A stretch of DNA of 64,000 bases, taken from positions 2,728,001 to 2,792,000 of the forward strand of contig OZ271839.1 of the NCBI GenBank assembly GCA_965601825.1, written 5' to 3'. The position numbers and the translations under genes were made by a program. How positions within the stretch are numbered: position 1 is the stretch's first letter; each line of letters begins with the position of its first letter. Positions 19,123-28,505 of the stretch are shown here, one piece after another. A model generated the notes under the pieces. That model worked only from the letters and a program-made list of their open reading frames with translations, searched no databases and was not told the DNA's origin. This DNA comes from HXMU1420-13 sp965601825 (GTDB taxonomy: Bacteria > Bacteroidota > Rhodothermia > Balneolales > Balneolaceae).

Positions 19123-19895
19123 TGCGCTTAGCTTTATTCTATATCACTTTAATCTCTTTCGGACTTTTATCCTGTGTTTCTCAAAGTGCAAGCCTGGAAA
19201 CTAACGAAGAAACGATCTCAAACTCGTTAAGTGAAAAGCCGATCACCTCAGTTACATCCCCTTCTATAGTTCATGGAGCCGGTTTTGCTCGATTATCAAA
19301 TTTCAATCCATCCAGATCTTTTCAAGAGGCGAAAGAAAATGCCATCACAGACCTGGAAGCTTCTATTCTAACCAGTGTGTATTTAGAATATTATGGCACA
19401 GATGACACACCAAGTCGACTGAAATCTGAGTTTGGTATCTCTGATAGTTTACTTACAAGTCAAATTGCCATTGTGGATTCTCTGCAAGTAGATGAATGGG
19501 CCATTTTCTTTATCAAGGATGTAAATAACACAACCCAGTTTCCTTCATCATTAACTAATTCAATTTCAGGATTAAGCTGGGATCAGGAATTATTCGAACC
19601 AAGAAAAATTAATGGATATTGGATTGCTTCAGGCTTGCACGAACAAACCAGATTTAATCCGGATCGAGGTTGGACAAAAGCAAAACAAAATGCGCTGCAG
19701 AATTTATCAGAATACTTAAACACATCGGTTCAATCTCTTCAACGAACCTATGATAATGATTTATCTTCCGTGCATTATGTCACTTCAAAGCACATTTTCA
19801 ATAATATTGGAGTACTTGGAAGGCAAATGAGAGATGGCGTTTATTATGTTCTTGTTGTGGTAAAGGAAGAAGATCTATTTCGAATAGATAGTTAA
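19122..19895 (+). CDS. LPP20-like lipoprotein with two repeats
   Basis: 257-residue lipoprotein; the lipobox is LLSC at about residues 15-18. Two copies of an LPP20-like unit are visible: HGAGFARLSN with a following SFQEAKENAITDLEASI helix, and ASGLHEQTRF followed by GWTKAKQNALQNLSEYL. Third protein of this type in the cluster. Only 2 bases separate it from gntK, so a transcript may run from the envelope genes into the gluconate genes. Role unknown; inner face of the outer membrane is the likely location. Confidence 0.7.
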   Translation: MRLALFYITLISFGLLSCVSQSASLETNEETISNSLSEKPITSVTSPSIVHGAGFARLSNFNPSRSFQEAKENAITDLEASILTSVYLEYYGTDDTPSRLKSEFGISDSLLTSQIAIVDSLQVDEWAIFFIKDVNNTTQFPSSLTNSISGLSWDQELFEPRKINGYWIASGLHEQTRFNPDRGWTKAKQNALQNLSEYLNTSVQSLQRTYDNDLSSVHYVTSKHIFNNIGVLGRQMRDGVYYVLVVVKEEDLFRIDS

Positions 19896-19897
19896 AA

Positions 19898-20389
19898 ATG
19901 GTGACTCTACCACGTGTTATCATATTTGGGGTAAGTGGAAGTGGTAAATCCACAATTGGAAAATTATTAGCGCAAAAGCTCAACGTTCCATTTTTAGATG
20001 CCGACCAATTTCATTCCAATGAGAACATTGAAAAAATGAATTCTGGAATTCCTTTGACAGATAAGGATCGACTCCCATGGTTGTTTAGTATCAATGAACG
20101 TCTAAAAAACTCACAAAATGACGGATGGGTACTGGCCTGTTCAGCGTTGAAGGAATCCTATCGTACCATTCTCAATAATGACTTAAAGGATATCCATTGG
20201 GTTTTATTAAATGGTGATTTTGATCAAATCGCATCCAGAATGGCTGAAAGAAAAGATCATTTTATGAGCCCAAGTCTCTTAAAAAGTCAGTTCGAAACAC
20301 TAGAAATTCCAGAGTATGGAATTGAGGTTTCAATTGATTATTCTCCCTCTCAAATTGTTCAACAAATTCTAGATCACATCATTGACTGA
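19898..20389 (+). CDS. gntK: Gluconokinase
   Basis: Phosphorylates gluconate to 6-phosphogluconate with ATP. The 163-residue protein has the P-loop GVSGSGKS at 11-18, DADQFHSNENIEKMNSG with the substrate-binding region, LTDKDRLPWL, and ACSALKESYR, all GntK hallmarks. Its 3' end overlaps the gnd start by 8 bases. With gnd and gntP downstream it completes an uptake-to-pentose-phosphate route for gluconate. Confidence 0.95.
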   Translation: MVTLPRVIIFGVSGSGKSTIGKLLAQKLNVPFLDADQFHSNENIEKMNSGIPLTDKDRLPWLFSINERLKNSQNDGWVLACSALKESYRTILNNDLKDIHWVLLNGDFDQIASRMAERKDHFMSPSLLKSQFETLEIPEYGIEVSIDYSPSQIVQQILDHIID

Positions 20390-21779
20390 AGCATTATCAG
20401 ATATTGGGGTTTTCGGGCTTGGAGTAATGGGATCAGCCCTTGCCCTCAACTTATCAGTTCACGATTTCAAGATCTCTGTATATAATCGAAATGAAGGAAA
20501 TGAGGTTGGAACGGTTGATCGATTTATTTCAGCAAACTCTCATCTATCTAATCTAACTGGATTTATTGATTTAGAGTCTTTTATAAAATCCATTCGACGT
20601 CCTCGAAAGATTATTGTGATGGTTTCAGCTTCAGCTGTAGATACAGTAATTGAGACTCTACTCCCGATTCTTGAAGAGGATGATATCATATTAGATACCG
20701 GCAATTCTAATTACCTGAAATCAGCAAAAAGGATTAAAGTTTGTGAGAATAATGGAATTCAATTTCTTGGTGTGGGAGTTTCAGGTGGTGAACAAGGTGC
20801 ACGATTTGGGCCATCGATAATGCCGGGTGGAAAAATTGAGGCATTTAAAGAAGTTGAATCTTATCTGAATGCAATATCTGCGAAGGATGATAACGAACAG
20901 CCTTGTATGACTTATATCGGTCCAGAAGGAGCCGGACATTTCGTCAAAATGGTGCACAATGGTATTGAATACGTCGAAATGCAGCTTTTAGCTGAAATTT
21001 ATCAGCTACTCAGAAAGCAGTATTCTTATGACGAAATATCTTCGTTGTTGACAGATTGGAATTCTGGTCCTTTAAAAAGTTATTTGTTAGAGATTTCATC
21101 CAAAATCTTACTTAAAAAAGAAGGTGAAGATTATCTTCTTGATCAGATCTTGGATAAAGCCGGTAACAAAGGTACCGGGAGTTGGGGAACCATTGCCGCA
21201 TTAGAGCTGGGATCAGAAAACTCAATGATGAGCGCCGCCGTATTTGGCAGATATCTTTCATCAATGAAAGATACAAGAAACAAAATTAGTTCATCAACGA
21301 CTAAATCGGAAACATCAGAGTTAGATATTACATCATTACGATCAGCTTATGATGCAGCCCGAAAAATAAACCATCTTCAAGGTTTTGAGCTGATGCGTTT
21401 AGCTTCTCTTGAATTCAATTGGAAGCTAAATTTTAGTGAAATTGCTCGAATATGGACCAACGGTTGCATTATCCGATCAGCATTAATGGAAAATCTGAAA
21501 GAACGATTTAAATCTACAGATTCACTTTTTGATGATGCTTCATTTATCGGAGACCTAAGTAAACACGAGAGTTCTTTATCCAATATCATTAAAATCGCAG
21601 CTGATTCAAGAGTTTCAATACCTGCTTTTAGTGCAGCATGGAATTACTGGATCGGATTGACAACTGAAAACGGACCGGCTAATTTGATTCAGGCTCAACG
21701 AGATTTCTTTGGAGCTCACACATATCAAAGAATTGATGATTCAACCGGGGCATTTTATCACACAAACTGGGAGGAATAA
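20382..21779 (+). CDS. gnd: 6-phosphogluconate dehydrogenase, decarboxylating
   Basis: Oxidises 6-phosphogluconate to ribulose-5-phosphate and CO2. The 465-residue protein has the Rossmann motif GLGVMGSALALNL, the GVGVSGGEQGARFGPS substrate loop, the catalytic lysine in GHFVKMVHNGIEY, the KGTGSWG segment and the C-terminal QRDFFGAHTYQR. Length is close to the dimeric family of about 470. The start is TTG at 20382, inside the end of gntK. The stop overlaps the gntP start by one base. Confidence 0.95.
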   Translation: MTEALSDIGVFGLGVMGSALALNLSVHDFKISVYNRNEGNEVGTVDRFISANSHLSNLTGFIDLESFIKSIRRPRKIIVMVSASAVDTVIETLLPILEEDDIILDTGNSNYLKSAKRIKVCENNGIQFLGVGVSGGEQGARFGPSIMPGGKIEAFKEVESYLNAISAKDDNEQPCMTYIGPEGAGHFVKMVHNGIEYVEMQLLAEIYQLLRKQYSYDEISSLLTDWNSGPLKSYLLEISSKILLKKEGEDYLLDQILDKAGNKGTGSWGTIAALELGSENSMMSAAVFGRYLSSMKDTRNKISSSTTKSETSELDITSLRSAYDAARKINHLQGFELMRLASLEFNWKLNFSEIARIWTNGCIIRSALMENLKERFKSTDSLFDDASFIGDLSKHESSLSNIIKIAADSRVSIPAFSAAWNYWIGLTTENGPANLIQAQRDFFGAHTYQRIDDSTGAFYHTNWEE

Positions 21780-23119
21780 TGCTGGATTGGGGATTACTAG
21801 GAGCTGTACTAATCGGAATCATTTTATTGCTTGTTCTAATTCTGAAATTCAGAATTCAGGCATTTATTTCACTCCTTATTTCAAGCATAACCGTTGGATT
21901 ATTGGCGGGGCTCCCTCCTTCTGAAATTATTGACACTATTCAGGAAGGAATGGGCAGTACTTTGGGCTTTGTAGCAACTGTTGTTGGGCTTGGTGCCATG
22001 TTCGGTGCAATTCTAGAATACTCTGGTGGTGCAGAAGCTCTGGCAAAATCTCTCATCAAAAGATTTGGAGATGAAAAGGCTCCATGGGCTTTAACTTTTA
22101 CCGGAATCCTTGTGGCTATTCCTGTTTTCTTTGATGTTGCTGTTATAATTCTCGTCCCTATAGTTTATGCCTTACAAAGAAAATCAGGGCGCTCGCTACT
22201 CTTCTATGCCATCCCACTAATTGCCGGACTTGGAGCTGCACATGTGTTTATCCCTCCTACTCCGGGTCCCGTTGCAGTGGCAGATATTTTAAATGCTGAT
22301 TTAGGATGGGTTATTATTCTTGGTTCTATAGCCGGTATTCCTGCAGCAATTGTAGCTGGTCCTATATTCGCAAGATATCTTTCCAAAAAGCTTCACATCG
22401 AAGCACCCGAAATTGATGATGAAATTGTTGAGCATGATGAGTTGCCGTCACTTGGTATGATTGTTTCCATCATTGGTACTCCCATTGTTTTAATTGTGGC
22501 CAACACCATTATTAACGGACCGGTTTTACCTGATGACTTCATTCCTCGATCAATAAGTAATGTATTTGAGCTAATCGGGCATCCATTTACAGCTTTAATT
22601 ATAGCCAATTTGATTGCCTGGGTTTTATTAGGACTGAAACGTGGTAAAACCAAGGATGAACTTTTAGATATTATGACCAAATCGATGGCACCCGCCGGGA
22701 TAATTATCCTGTTAACCGGTGCAGGTGGCGTTTTCAAGCAAACATTGGTCAATACTGGAACTGGTGAAATGCTGGCAACTTTCTTTGCTGATAAAGGATT
22801 CGGCATTCTGATCTTTGCTTATTTTGCTGCAGTCCTGATTCGGGTGCTTCAGGGTTCTGCCACCGTTGCAATGATTACTGCTGCCGGATTAACTGCACCA
22901 CTTTTATTAGATGTAACCGTGATGGAAGCTTCACTCATAGTAGTAGCAATTGCAGCAGGTGCTACAATCCTTTCACATGTTAATGACAGTGGATTCTGGT
23001 TAGTGAGTAAATATCTAGGTCTGGACGAAAAACAAACCTTTCAAAGTTGGTCGGTAGCTACGACAATTCTATCCGTCACCGGTTTTTCCGTTGTAATGTT
23101 GATGAGTTTGTTTATATGA
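21779..23119 (+). CDS. gntP: Gluconate:H+ symporter, GntP family
   Basis: Inner-membrane permease of 446 residues with about 12 to 14 hydrophobic segments. Family features include GMGSTLGFVATVVGLGAMFG, FFDVAVIILVPI, HVFIPPTPGPVAVA, the GGVFKQTL region and ATILSHVNDSGFWLV near the C-terminus, all characteristic of GntP/GntT transporters. Substrate gluconate is inferred from coupling to gntK and gnd. Starts by a TAATG overlap with gnd. It ends the operon; no clear terminator follows. Confidence 0.93.
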   Translation: MLDWGLLGAVLIGIILLLVLILKFRIQAFISLLISSITVGLLAGLPPSEIIDTIQEGMGSTLGFVATVVGLGAMFGAILEYSGGAEALAKSLIKRFGDEKAPWALTFTGILVAIPVFFDVAVIILVPIVYALQRKSGRSLLFYAIPLIAGLGAAHVFIPPTPGPVAVADILNADLGWVIILGSIAGIPAAIVAGPIFARYLSKKLHIEAPEIDDEIVEHDELPSLGMIVSIIGTPIVLIVANTIINGPVLPDDFIPRSISNVFELIGHPFTALIIANLIAWVLLGLKRGKTKDELLDIMTKSMAPAGIIILLTGAGGVFKQTLVNTGTGEMLATFFADKGFGILIFAYFAAVLIRVLQGSATVAMITAAGLTAPLLLDVTVMEASLIVVAIAAGATILSHVNDSGFWLVSKYLGLDEKQTFQSWSVATTILSVTGFSVVMLMSLFI

Positions 23120-23405
23120 ACATTATGAAGGTATCTGCATCAAATAAACTAAAAAACCAGGCTTGGAAATGGCAGTGCTTGTTGCTCAGTGCATCTCGAA
23201 GGATTCTTTCACCATTTGATCGCAGTGTTTTCTACAAACTTTGGCAGTACCGGTAGATTCATTAGTTTCATCAGAACTTGCAAAGCTCGATGCGCACTCC
23301 TGCTAGCTTGGCGTTAACAATTCATATCGTTATAAATAAATGATTTAATATTATCTAGCTTTGAGAAAATTGAGTATTCAAAATCCGGGTATTAGTCTGT
23401 TTGCT
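23120..23405. other. Intergenic region with attC-like end
   Basis: About 286 bases without a convincing gene. It holds a GCGTTAAC at 23311-23318, which matches the right-hand core (GTTRRRY) of integron attC sites, and an imperfect inverted pairing between GTGCATCTCGA near 23190 and TCGATGCGCAC near 23290. The pairing is weak and no left core box is clear, so this may be a decayed recombination site or chance. Confidence 0.25.
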
Positions 23406-23987
23406 ATGGTACACTTTACTGGTGTTAACAGATATTGGGGCGATCGGTGGTTTATTCTGTATGATAAAGACAAATATTCTGTTGAATTTTTAGAGCAAAA
23501 TAAAATCAGCGTTTATAACACTTTTGAAGATGAAGACAAGACGTCTCCGTTGGACTTATGTTTTTTACACATGGTTGATCGAAAAGAACCATTTCGCCAA
23601 ATTGATGTAAACAACTTTACTTCAGAGTCAGATCAGTTTGTTGTTAATCCAGATTACAACCAAGATGTAGCTCAAGGAGTACATATTTGCTCTATTTCAG
23701 AGGCTGGCATGAAATACGCTATGCATGGCGAAGAGTTTAGTTCTCTTCAATTGTACTGTGGCTATTTTGTTTATAATAAAGAGCAGAAAATTCCTGATGA
23801 TCTTGAAGAATTTAACAACAGCTTAACTCTTTCAAATTTTGATCTACTAGACGATTGGCAGAATGTAAACGTAATTAAGGATAGATTTATTGATGTTTAT
23901 TCTAAAGCAGTAGATGAGTTTAGGAAACAGAATTTTTCAGGTCTTCCAGGAGATGATGAGTATCAAAAATTTTTCTTTCACATTTAA
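23406..23987 (+). CDS. Hypothetical protein, orphan-like
   Basis: 193 residues from the ATG at 23406 (an in-frame TTG at 23361 would add 15). It begins MVHFTGVNRYWGDRWFILYD and is acidic and rich in aromatic residues. No signal peptide, membrane helix or motif that I recognise. It is isolated between two gene-poor stretches of about 290 and 315 bases, has no ribosome-binding site, and appears more AT-rich than its neighbours, which suggests acquired DNA. The reading frame is long enough to be credible but function is unknown. Confidence 0.55.
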   Translation: MVHFTGVNRYWGDRWFILYDKDKYSVEFLEQNKISVYNTFEDEDKTSPLDLCFLHMVDRKEPFRQIDVNNFTSESDQFVVNPDYNQDVAQGVHICSISEAGMKYAMHGEEFSSLQLYCGYFVYNKEQKIPDDLEEFNNSLTLSNFDLLDDWQNVNVIKDRFIDVYSKAVDEFRKQNFSGLPGDDEYQKFFFHI

Positions 23988-24302
23988 TAGGTAGTACAAG
24001 GCATAGATTACGTGATTTATCGGGAATATCTATTTTGCTAACATCTCTATAACTAAAAGCCATTTTTTAGATAAACTAGTATGTCTCCTTTTTGATTACC
24101 ATTGTGTTTCATTACAGACTCCTTTCCCCCTCACCTAATTAATGATTCAATTAGCTTTTCTAGTCCTATAGAATCTTGCCCTTATTTATTTTCTTACTAA
24201 GCGGTCAATTTATTTGCTTAATCAAGTTGCCGGTTGTTTCTTCTGTGGTATTACTTCTAACACTAGTTCCCGTCATTCCATCAGTATTACTCACTCAAAA
24301 CA
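23988..24302. other. AT-rich gap without detected features
   Basis: Some 315 bases with no open frame of note, no tRNA-like fold and no strong hairpin. It must contain the promoter of the S41 peptidase gene, but I see no clear TTTG/TAnnTTTG pair. Confidence 0.4.
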
Positions 24303-26510
24303 ATGATTAAACCATTATTTCTTTACTCGACTATATTTCTACTTATTACCACCTATTACCATGTTGAGGATCCAAACCTGGATTTCGAGGTCACCGAAAA
24401 TGGTGAGATTAGTAACTGGGAAAATTTCGGAGCTTCAAATTATCAACTTGGTCTTGATTCCACGGTAGTGCAAAATGGAGATTACTCCGTTTCTATTGAG
24501 TATACTGATGGAAAACCCGACTACCATGCATACTCTTATGTGCTTCCTGATGATTATGAAGGAGAAACGATTACCCTATCCGGTTATATCAAAACGGAGA
24601 ATGTGACCGATGGATTTGCAGGTCTATTAATGAGAATCGATCCGTTTCTTGCCATCAACAATATGAATGATAACGGTGTTACCGGAACAACGGATTGGAC
24701 CAAATATGAAATCTCATTAGCATTACAACCGGAAGAAACAGAGCAAATATTGGTTGGTGGTTTATTAGTGGGTAAAGGAAAAATGTGGCTGGATAACCTC
24801 ACCATTACCATCGATAAAGAAGGTGTTGATTTAACGAAGAAAGAAAGAGAATTACTCCCGGCTGAATTAGATTCTGCTTTTGATGCCGGGTCAGGAATTA
24901 CTGAGATTCCAACCGATAAAAAAAGCGTGGATGATTTAAAAACTCTTGGGCTTGTATGGGGATTTCTGAAATATCATCATCCTGCCATCGCAGAGGGTGA
25001 ATATAACTGGGACTATGAACTATTTAGAATACTTCCTGAATATCTAGAAGCTGAAGACAACTCTAGTCGTGATCAATTACTCGTTAGTTGGATTCAAAAT
25101 CTTGGTGAGTTTACAGAGGGTGAGTTCGTCAATTTTGAACCATCAGAAATAAAGCTACAACCGGACTTAGACTGGATAACCAATTCTAATTTTTCGGAAG
25201 AGTTATCTGCTCTGTTATCAGACATTCAAAAAGCTGATCGGCCATGGCAACACTTTTATGTTGATATAGCCCCGGATATTGGTAATCCGGTATTCAAAAA
25301 TGAGGACCAATATTCATCCATGAAATACCCTGATGAAGGATTTCGTCTGTTGTCAATCTACAGGTTTTGGAACATGATCGAGTACTACTTCCCATACAAA
25401 CATCTTATTGAAGAAGATTGGGATGATGTGTTAGAAGAGTTCATTCCAAAATTCCTTGAAGCTAATAATGAAACGGAATATACACTGGCAGCACTTGAAG
25501 CGATCGGCCGAATTCATGATACACATGCAAATATTTGGGGTGGTAACGAGGTGTTAACCAACTTCAAAGGAAACCGATATGCTCCGATTGAACTCATGTT
25601 TGTGGAAGAACAACCCGTTGTCGTGAGTTATTTCGATGAAGTGTTAGGGAATGAAACAGGTTTGATTATTGGAGATGTAATAACGTCTATAAATGATCAA
25701 ACAATTGAGGAAATACTAGATCAGAGACTAAAATATACTCCCGCTTCAAACTACCCCACCAAGTTGCGAGATCTTGCTTTAACGTTATTCAGAACAAACG
25801 ATTCTACATTAACTGTAAACTATGTTAGAGATCAAGAAGCACAGCAAACCACGGTAAACACGTTTACTACTGAGGATCTTACGATCACCTACCGCTTCTC
25901 ATCTACTGATACCAGCTTTAGAATGATCAATAACGAAATAGCATATATAAATAATGGTACGCTGAAAGCAGAAGATCTACCAATAATTTGGGATCAAGTT
26001 GAAAATACCAAGGGATTGATCATTGATAATCGAAACTATCCTTTCAATTTCCCTTTGAATGAATTAAGTAACTATCTACTGCCTGAAAGTACTCCCTTTG
26101 TGAAATTCACCAATGGTAGCCTGGAAACTCCCGGACTGTTCACTTTTACTGAACCTAACAATACAGGAACAGAAAATTCGGACTATTATAAGGGTGAGGT
26201 TGTTATTCTGGTAAATGAAGTAACCCAAAGCTCATCTGAATATCATGCAATGGCTTATTGTGCTCATCCTAATTCTATAGTGGTTGGATCCACAACTTCT
26301 GCTGCGGATGGGAACATCTCTCCATTCTATCTACCTGGCGGAATATATTCTATGATTAGTGGAATCGGCGTGTATTATCCCGATGGTACAGAAACCCAAA
26401 GAATTGGAATTGTACCTGATATTGAAGTCAAACCAACTATCCAAGGCATCAAAGATGGCAGAGATGAAGTGCTCGAAAAAGCTATTGAAGTGATTAATGA
26501 TAGCAACTGA
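24303..26510 (+). CDS. S41 family serine peptidase with N-terminal carbohydrate-binding-like domain
   Basis: Exported 735-residue protein. An N-terminal hydrophobic signal is followed by a roughly 150-residue beta-sandwich (FEVTENGEISNWENFG to MWLDNLTITID) like the carbohydrate-binding modules seen in Bacteroidota S41 peptidases. Then comes the helical LGLVWGFLKYHHPAI region, a PDZ-like segment (GLIIGDVITSINDQTIEEIL, about 455-475), and the peptidase core with the SSSE nucleophile region in NEVTQSSSEYHAMAY near 650. The family includes C-terminal processing and tricorn-like peptidases; a digestive or surface role is inferred. It stands alone. Confidence 0.85.
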   Translation: MIKPLFLYSTIFLLITTYYHVEDPNLDFEVTENGEISNWENFGASNYQLGLDSTVVQNGDYSVSIEYTDGKPDYHAYSYVLPDDYEGETITLSGYIKTENVTDGFAGLLMRIDPFLAINNMNDNGVTGTTDWTKYEISLALQPEETEQILVGGLLVGKGKMWLDNLTITIDKEGVDLTKKERELLPAELDSAFDAGSGITEIPTDKKSVDDLKTLGLVWGFLKYHHPAIAEGEYNWDYELFRILPEYLEAEDNSSRDQLLVSWIQNLGEFTEGEFVNFEPSEIKLQPDLDWITNSNFSEELSALLSDIQKADRPWQHFYVDIAPDIGNPVFKNEDQYSSMKYPDEGFRLLSIYRFWNMIEYYFPYKHLIEEDWDDVLEEFIPKFLEANNETEYTLAALEAIGRIHDTHANIWGGNEVLTNFKGNRYAPIELMFVEEQPVVVSYFDEVLGNETGLIIGDVITSINDQTIEEILDQRLKYTPASNYPTKLRDLALTLFRTNDSTLTVNYVRDQEAQQTTVNTFTTEDLTITYRFSSTDTSFRMINNEIAYINNGTLKAEDLPIIWDQVENTKGLIIDNRNYPFNFPLNELSNYLLPESTPFVKFTNGSLETPGLFTFTEPNNTGTENSDYYKGEVVILVNEVTQSSSEYHAMAYCAHPNSIVVGSTTSAADGNISPFYLPGGIYSMISGIGVYYPDGTETQRIGIVPDIEVKPTIQGIKDGRDEVLEKAIEVINDSN

Positions 26511-26633
26511 ATAGTCTCCTTTTTGAAAGAGTAATATTCTAATATTCGAAAGCTTTTATATCATCCCCATATTAGCCTCTCTTTGATTGGGGTTTTATAT
26601 GGATTTAAGTAATTATCTTTGAGAAATCATTCT

Positions 26634-27674
26634 ATGTTTAAAAAATTGAAAGTTGTTGAGCTGGCAAGCGTCTTGGCGGGCCCTCTTGCGGGCACCTTCT
26701 TTGCAGAACTAGGTGCCAAAGTGATTAAAATTGAAAATAAACTTACTAATGGTGATGTAACAAGAACTTGGAAACTCCCTACTGAATCCAAAGAGAAACC
26801 TATCTCCGCATATTATAGTGCTGCCAATTTTGGAAAAGAGAACCTACTTCTGAATATCGCTGACAGCTCGGATTATGCTGTTTTAATTGATCATATAAAA
26901 GAAGCTGACATTGTAATAACAAACTATAAACCTGCTACTTCGAGAAAACTTAAAGTCAGTTATGATGATTTGATACCGTACAATCCATCACTAATTTATG
27001 CAGAACTAACAGGATTTGGTGATAACGAATCAAGACCTGCATTTGATGTCGTTTTGCAGGCTGAAACCGGGTTTATGTTCATGAATGGTGAACCCAATGG
27101 TAAACCGGTAAAAATGCCGGTTGCCTTAATTGATATACTCGCCGCTCATCACTTAAAAGAAGCCATCTTACATGCGCTTATTATCAAGTTAACTACAGGC
27201 AAAGGTAAACATATCACTGTTTCACTATTTGATAGTGCATTGGCTTCATTAGCAAATCAGGCAACTAACTGGCTTATGGAAGGGCATATTCCACAACCTA
27301 TGGGCACGCAACATCCTAACATTGCACCCTATGGAGATATGTATTCTACAAGAGATGATAAACTGCTGGTTCTAGCCATTGGATCTGACAAGCAATTTGA
27401 AAACTTATGTATGCTTTTTGGAATTGCGGTTGGTGAGTTTAAAATAAATGTACAACGGGTTGCTAAAAGAGAAGTTTTAAACCAACAAATAAGTGATCAT
27501 ATTGCTAAGGAAACATCAGAATATTGGATTACCCATTTCGAACAAAGAAATATACCCTACGGCATTGTGAAAAACATGGAAGAAGTTTTTAATGACAGCC
27601 AAGCCAAAAAAATGTTACTCCATGAAGTTAAAGAAGGTGTTGACACAGTTCGGGTAAAAACAGCTCTGGTTTAG
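26634..27674 (+). CDS. CaiB/BaiF (family III) CoA-transferase
   Basis: 346-residue enzyme transferring CoA between carboxylic acids. It begins LKVVELASVLAGPLAGTFFAELGAKVIKIE, the family signature, and has the catalytic aspartate region MPVALIDILAAHH near residue 160. Shorter than typical members (380-400), mainly at the C-terminus. I prefer ATG 26634 over the TTG at 26619. TATCTTTG at 26614-26621, close to the start, resembles a -7 box but would overlap the leader. Substrate cannot be predicted; no catabolic genes lie nearby. Confidence 0.85.
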   Translation: MFKKLKVVELASVLAGPLAGTFFAELGAKVIKIENKLTNGDVTRTWKLPTESKEKPISAYYSAANFGKENLLLNIADSSDYAVLIDHIKEADIVITNYKPATSRKLKVSYDDLIPYNPSLIYAELTGFGDNESRPAFDVVLQAETGFMFMNGEPNGKPVKMPVALIDILAAHHLKEAILHALIIKLTTGKGKHITVSLFDSALASLANQATNWLMEGHIPQPMGTQHPNIAPYGDMYSTRDDKLLVLAIGSDKQFENLCMLFGIAVGEFKINVQRVAKREVLNQQISDHIAKETSEYWITHFEQRNIPYGIVKNMEEVFNDSQAKKMLLHEVKEGVDTVRVKTALV

Positions 27675-27768
27675 CTGTTATTGAAAAAGGTAGATCTTCC
27701 AACGAAGCAATAATTTTCATCTGAAATAAAGAGTATTACTAGATATAATTTAATTTGATAACAAGTAA

Positions 27769-28017
27769 ATGAAACAGGAACAACTTTCTCAATTAACCGA
27801 CGAAGAACTACTTGAACATGCAAAAAATATCAAGCCATCTCCCCTTCTTGATGCATTCTTCATTGGATTTTTAGTCGGGATCATCATTTATGGTTTCGCT
27901 GCAAATGCTTTAGGCTTTATCACCTTAATTCCTCTTTTTTTGATATATCTATTCTTAAAAAAGCCTAAACAATATGAGGCACTGAAAAAAGAGTTAGTAG
28001 CTAGAAATCTAGCCTAG
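27769..28017 (+). CDS. Small two-helix membrane protein
   Basis: 82 residues: a charged N-terminus (QLSQLTDEELLEHAKNIK), two transmembrane helices at roughly 29-46 and 48-64, and a basic Lys-rich C-terminus. Short proteins with this layout are common in Bacteroidota genomes and have no known function. It lies about 95 bases after the CoA-transferase gene. I treat it as real because of the hydrophobicity pattern and the amphipathic flanks. Confidence 0.6.
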   Translation: MKQEQLSQLTDEELLEHAKNIKPSPLLDAFFIGFLVGIIIYGFAANALGFITLIPLFLIYLFLKKPKQYEALKKELVARNLA

Positions 28018-28037
28018 CCTCTACTCCATTTGAACCT

Positions 28038-28412
28038 TCATTCGCTCTTATCGACAATCTTTTTTATAGAATAGACCTGCAAGTAAATACTGAATCCGAG
28101 TAATATCATGAAAACAAGTGGTCGGATGATTTCTAATAACGGGTCATGGATCATATGGGTGATCATCGCTCCTATCATAATGAACATTAGCCCAATGGCT
28201 GCATAAAGACTAGATTTGGGGATTAAGATCATTATCGCCAAAACAAGCTCTAGAATCCCGATGATCATATAAAATCCGTCAGAATAACCCCAGTCTCTAA
28301 ACATGATAATTACATATTCATTTTGAGTTAACTTACCGCTGCTGGCAAATAAGAAACCAATTGATAATAAGATTCTTAGTATCCAGAGAATAAGCCGCTT
28401 TCTTTTGGTCAT
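28038..28412 (-). CDS. DoxX-like four-helix membrane protein
   Basis: 124 residues with four transmembrane helices. The pattern ILLSIGFLFASSGKLTQ in helix 1, GFYMIIGILELVLAIMILIP in helix 2 and a final basic tail match the DoxX family of small integral membrane proteins, some of which are linked to redox or thiosulfate metabolism. Divergent from the winged-helix regulator gene at 28506 with 93 bases between, so the regulator might control it. Family assignment from pattern only. Confidence 0.7.
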   Translation of the reverse strand: MTKRKRLILWILRILLSIGFLFASSGKLTQNEYVIIMFRDWGYSDGFYMIIGILELVLAIMILIPKSSLYAAIGLMFIMIGAMITHMIHDPLLEIIRPLVFMILLGFSIYLQVYSIKKIVDKSE

Positions 28413-28505
28413 CGTAACATTATTTGATTTATTTAGAATAAGCGGAGAATCGAAATATCAGGGTCTCTGTACCTGAAAAGTGGATGAAAACTAAATGAAA
28501 GCTTC

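Noticed and set aside
22393..22806. 137-residue frame opposite gntP
   Set aside because: Antisense to a transmembrane transporter; the composition mirrors the hydrophobic codons of gntP.
23120..23360. Possible tRNA or small RNA after gntP
   Set aside because: No cloverleaf, no CCA end and no T-loop GTTCRA sequence could be found.
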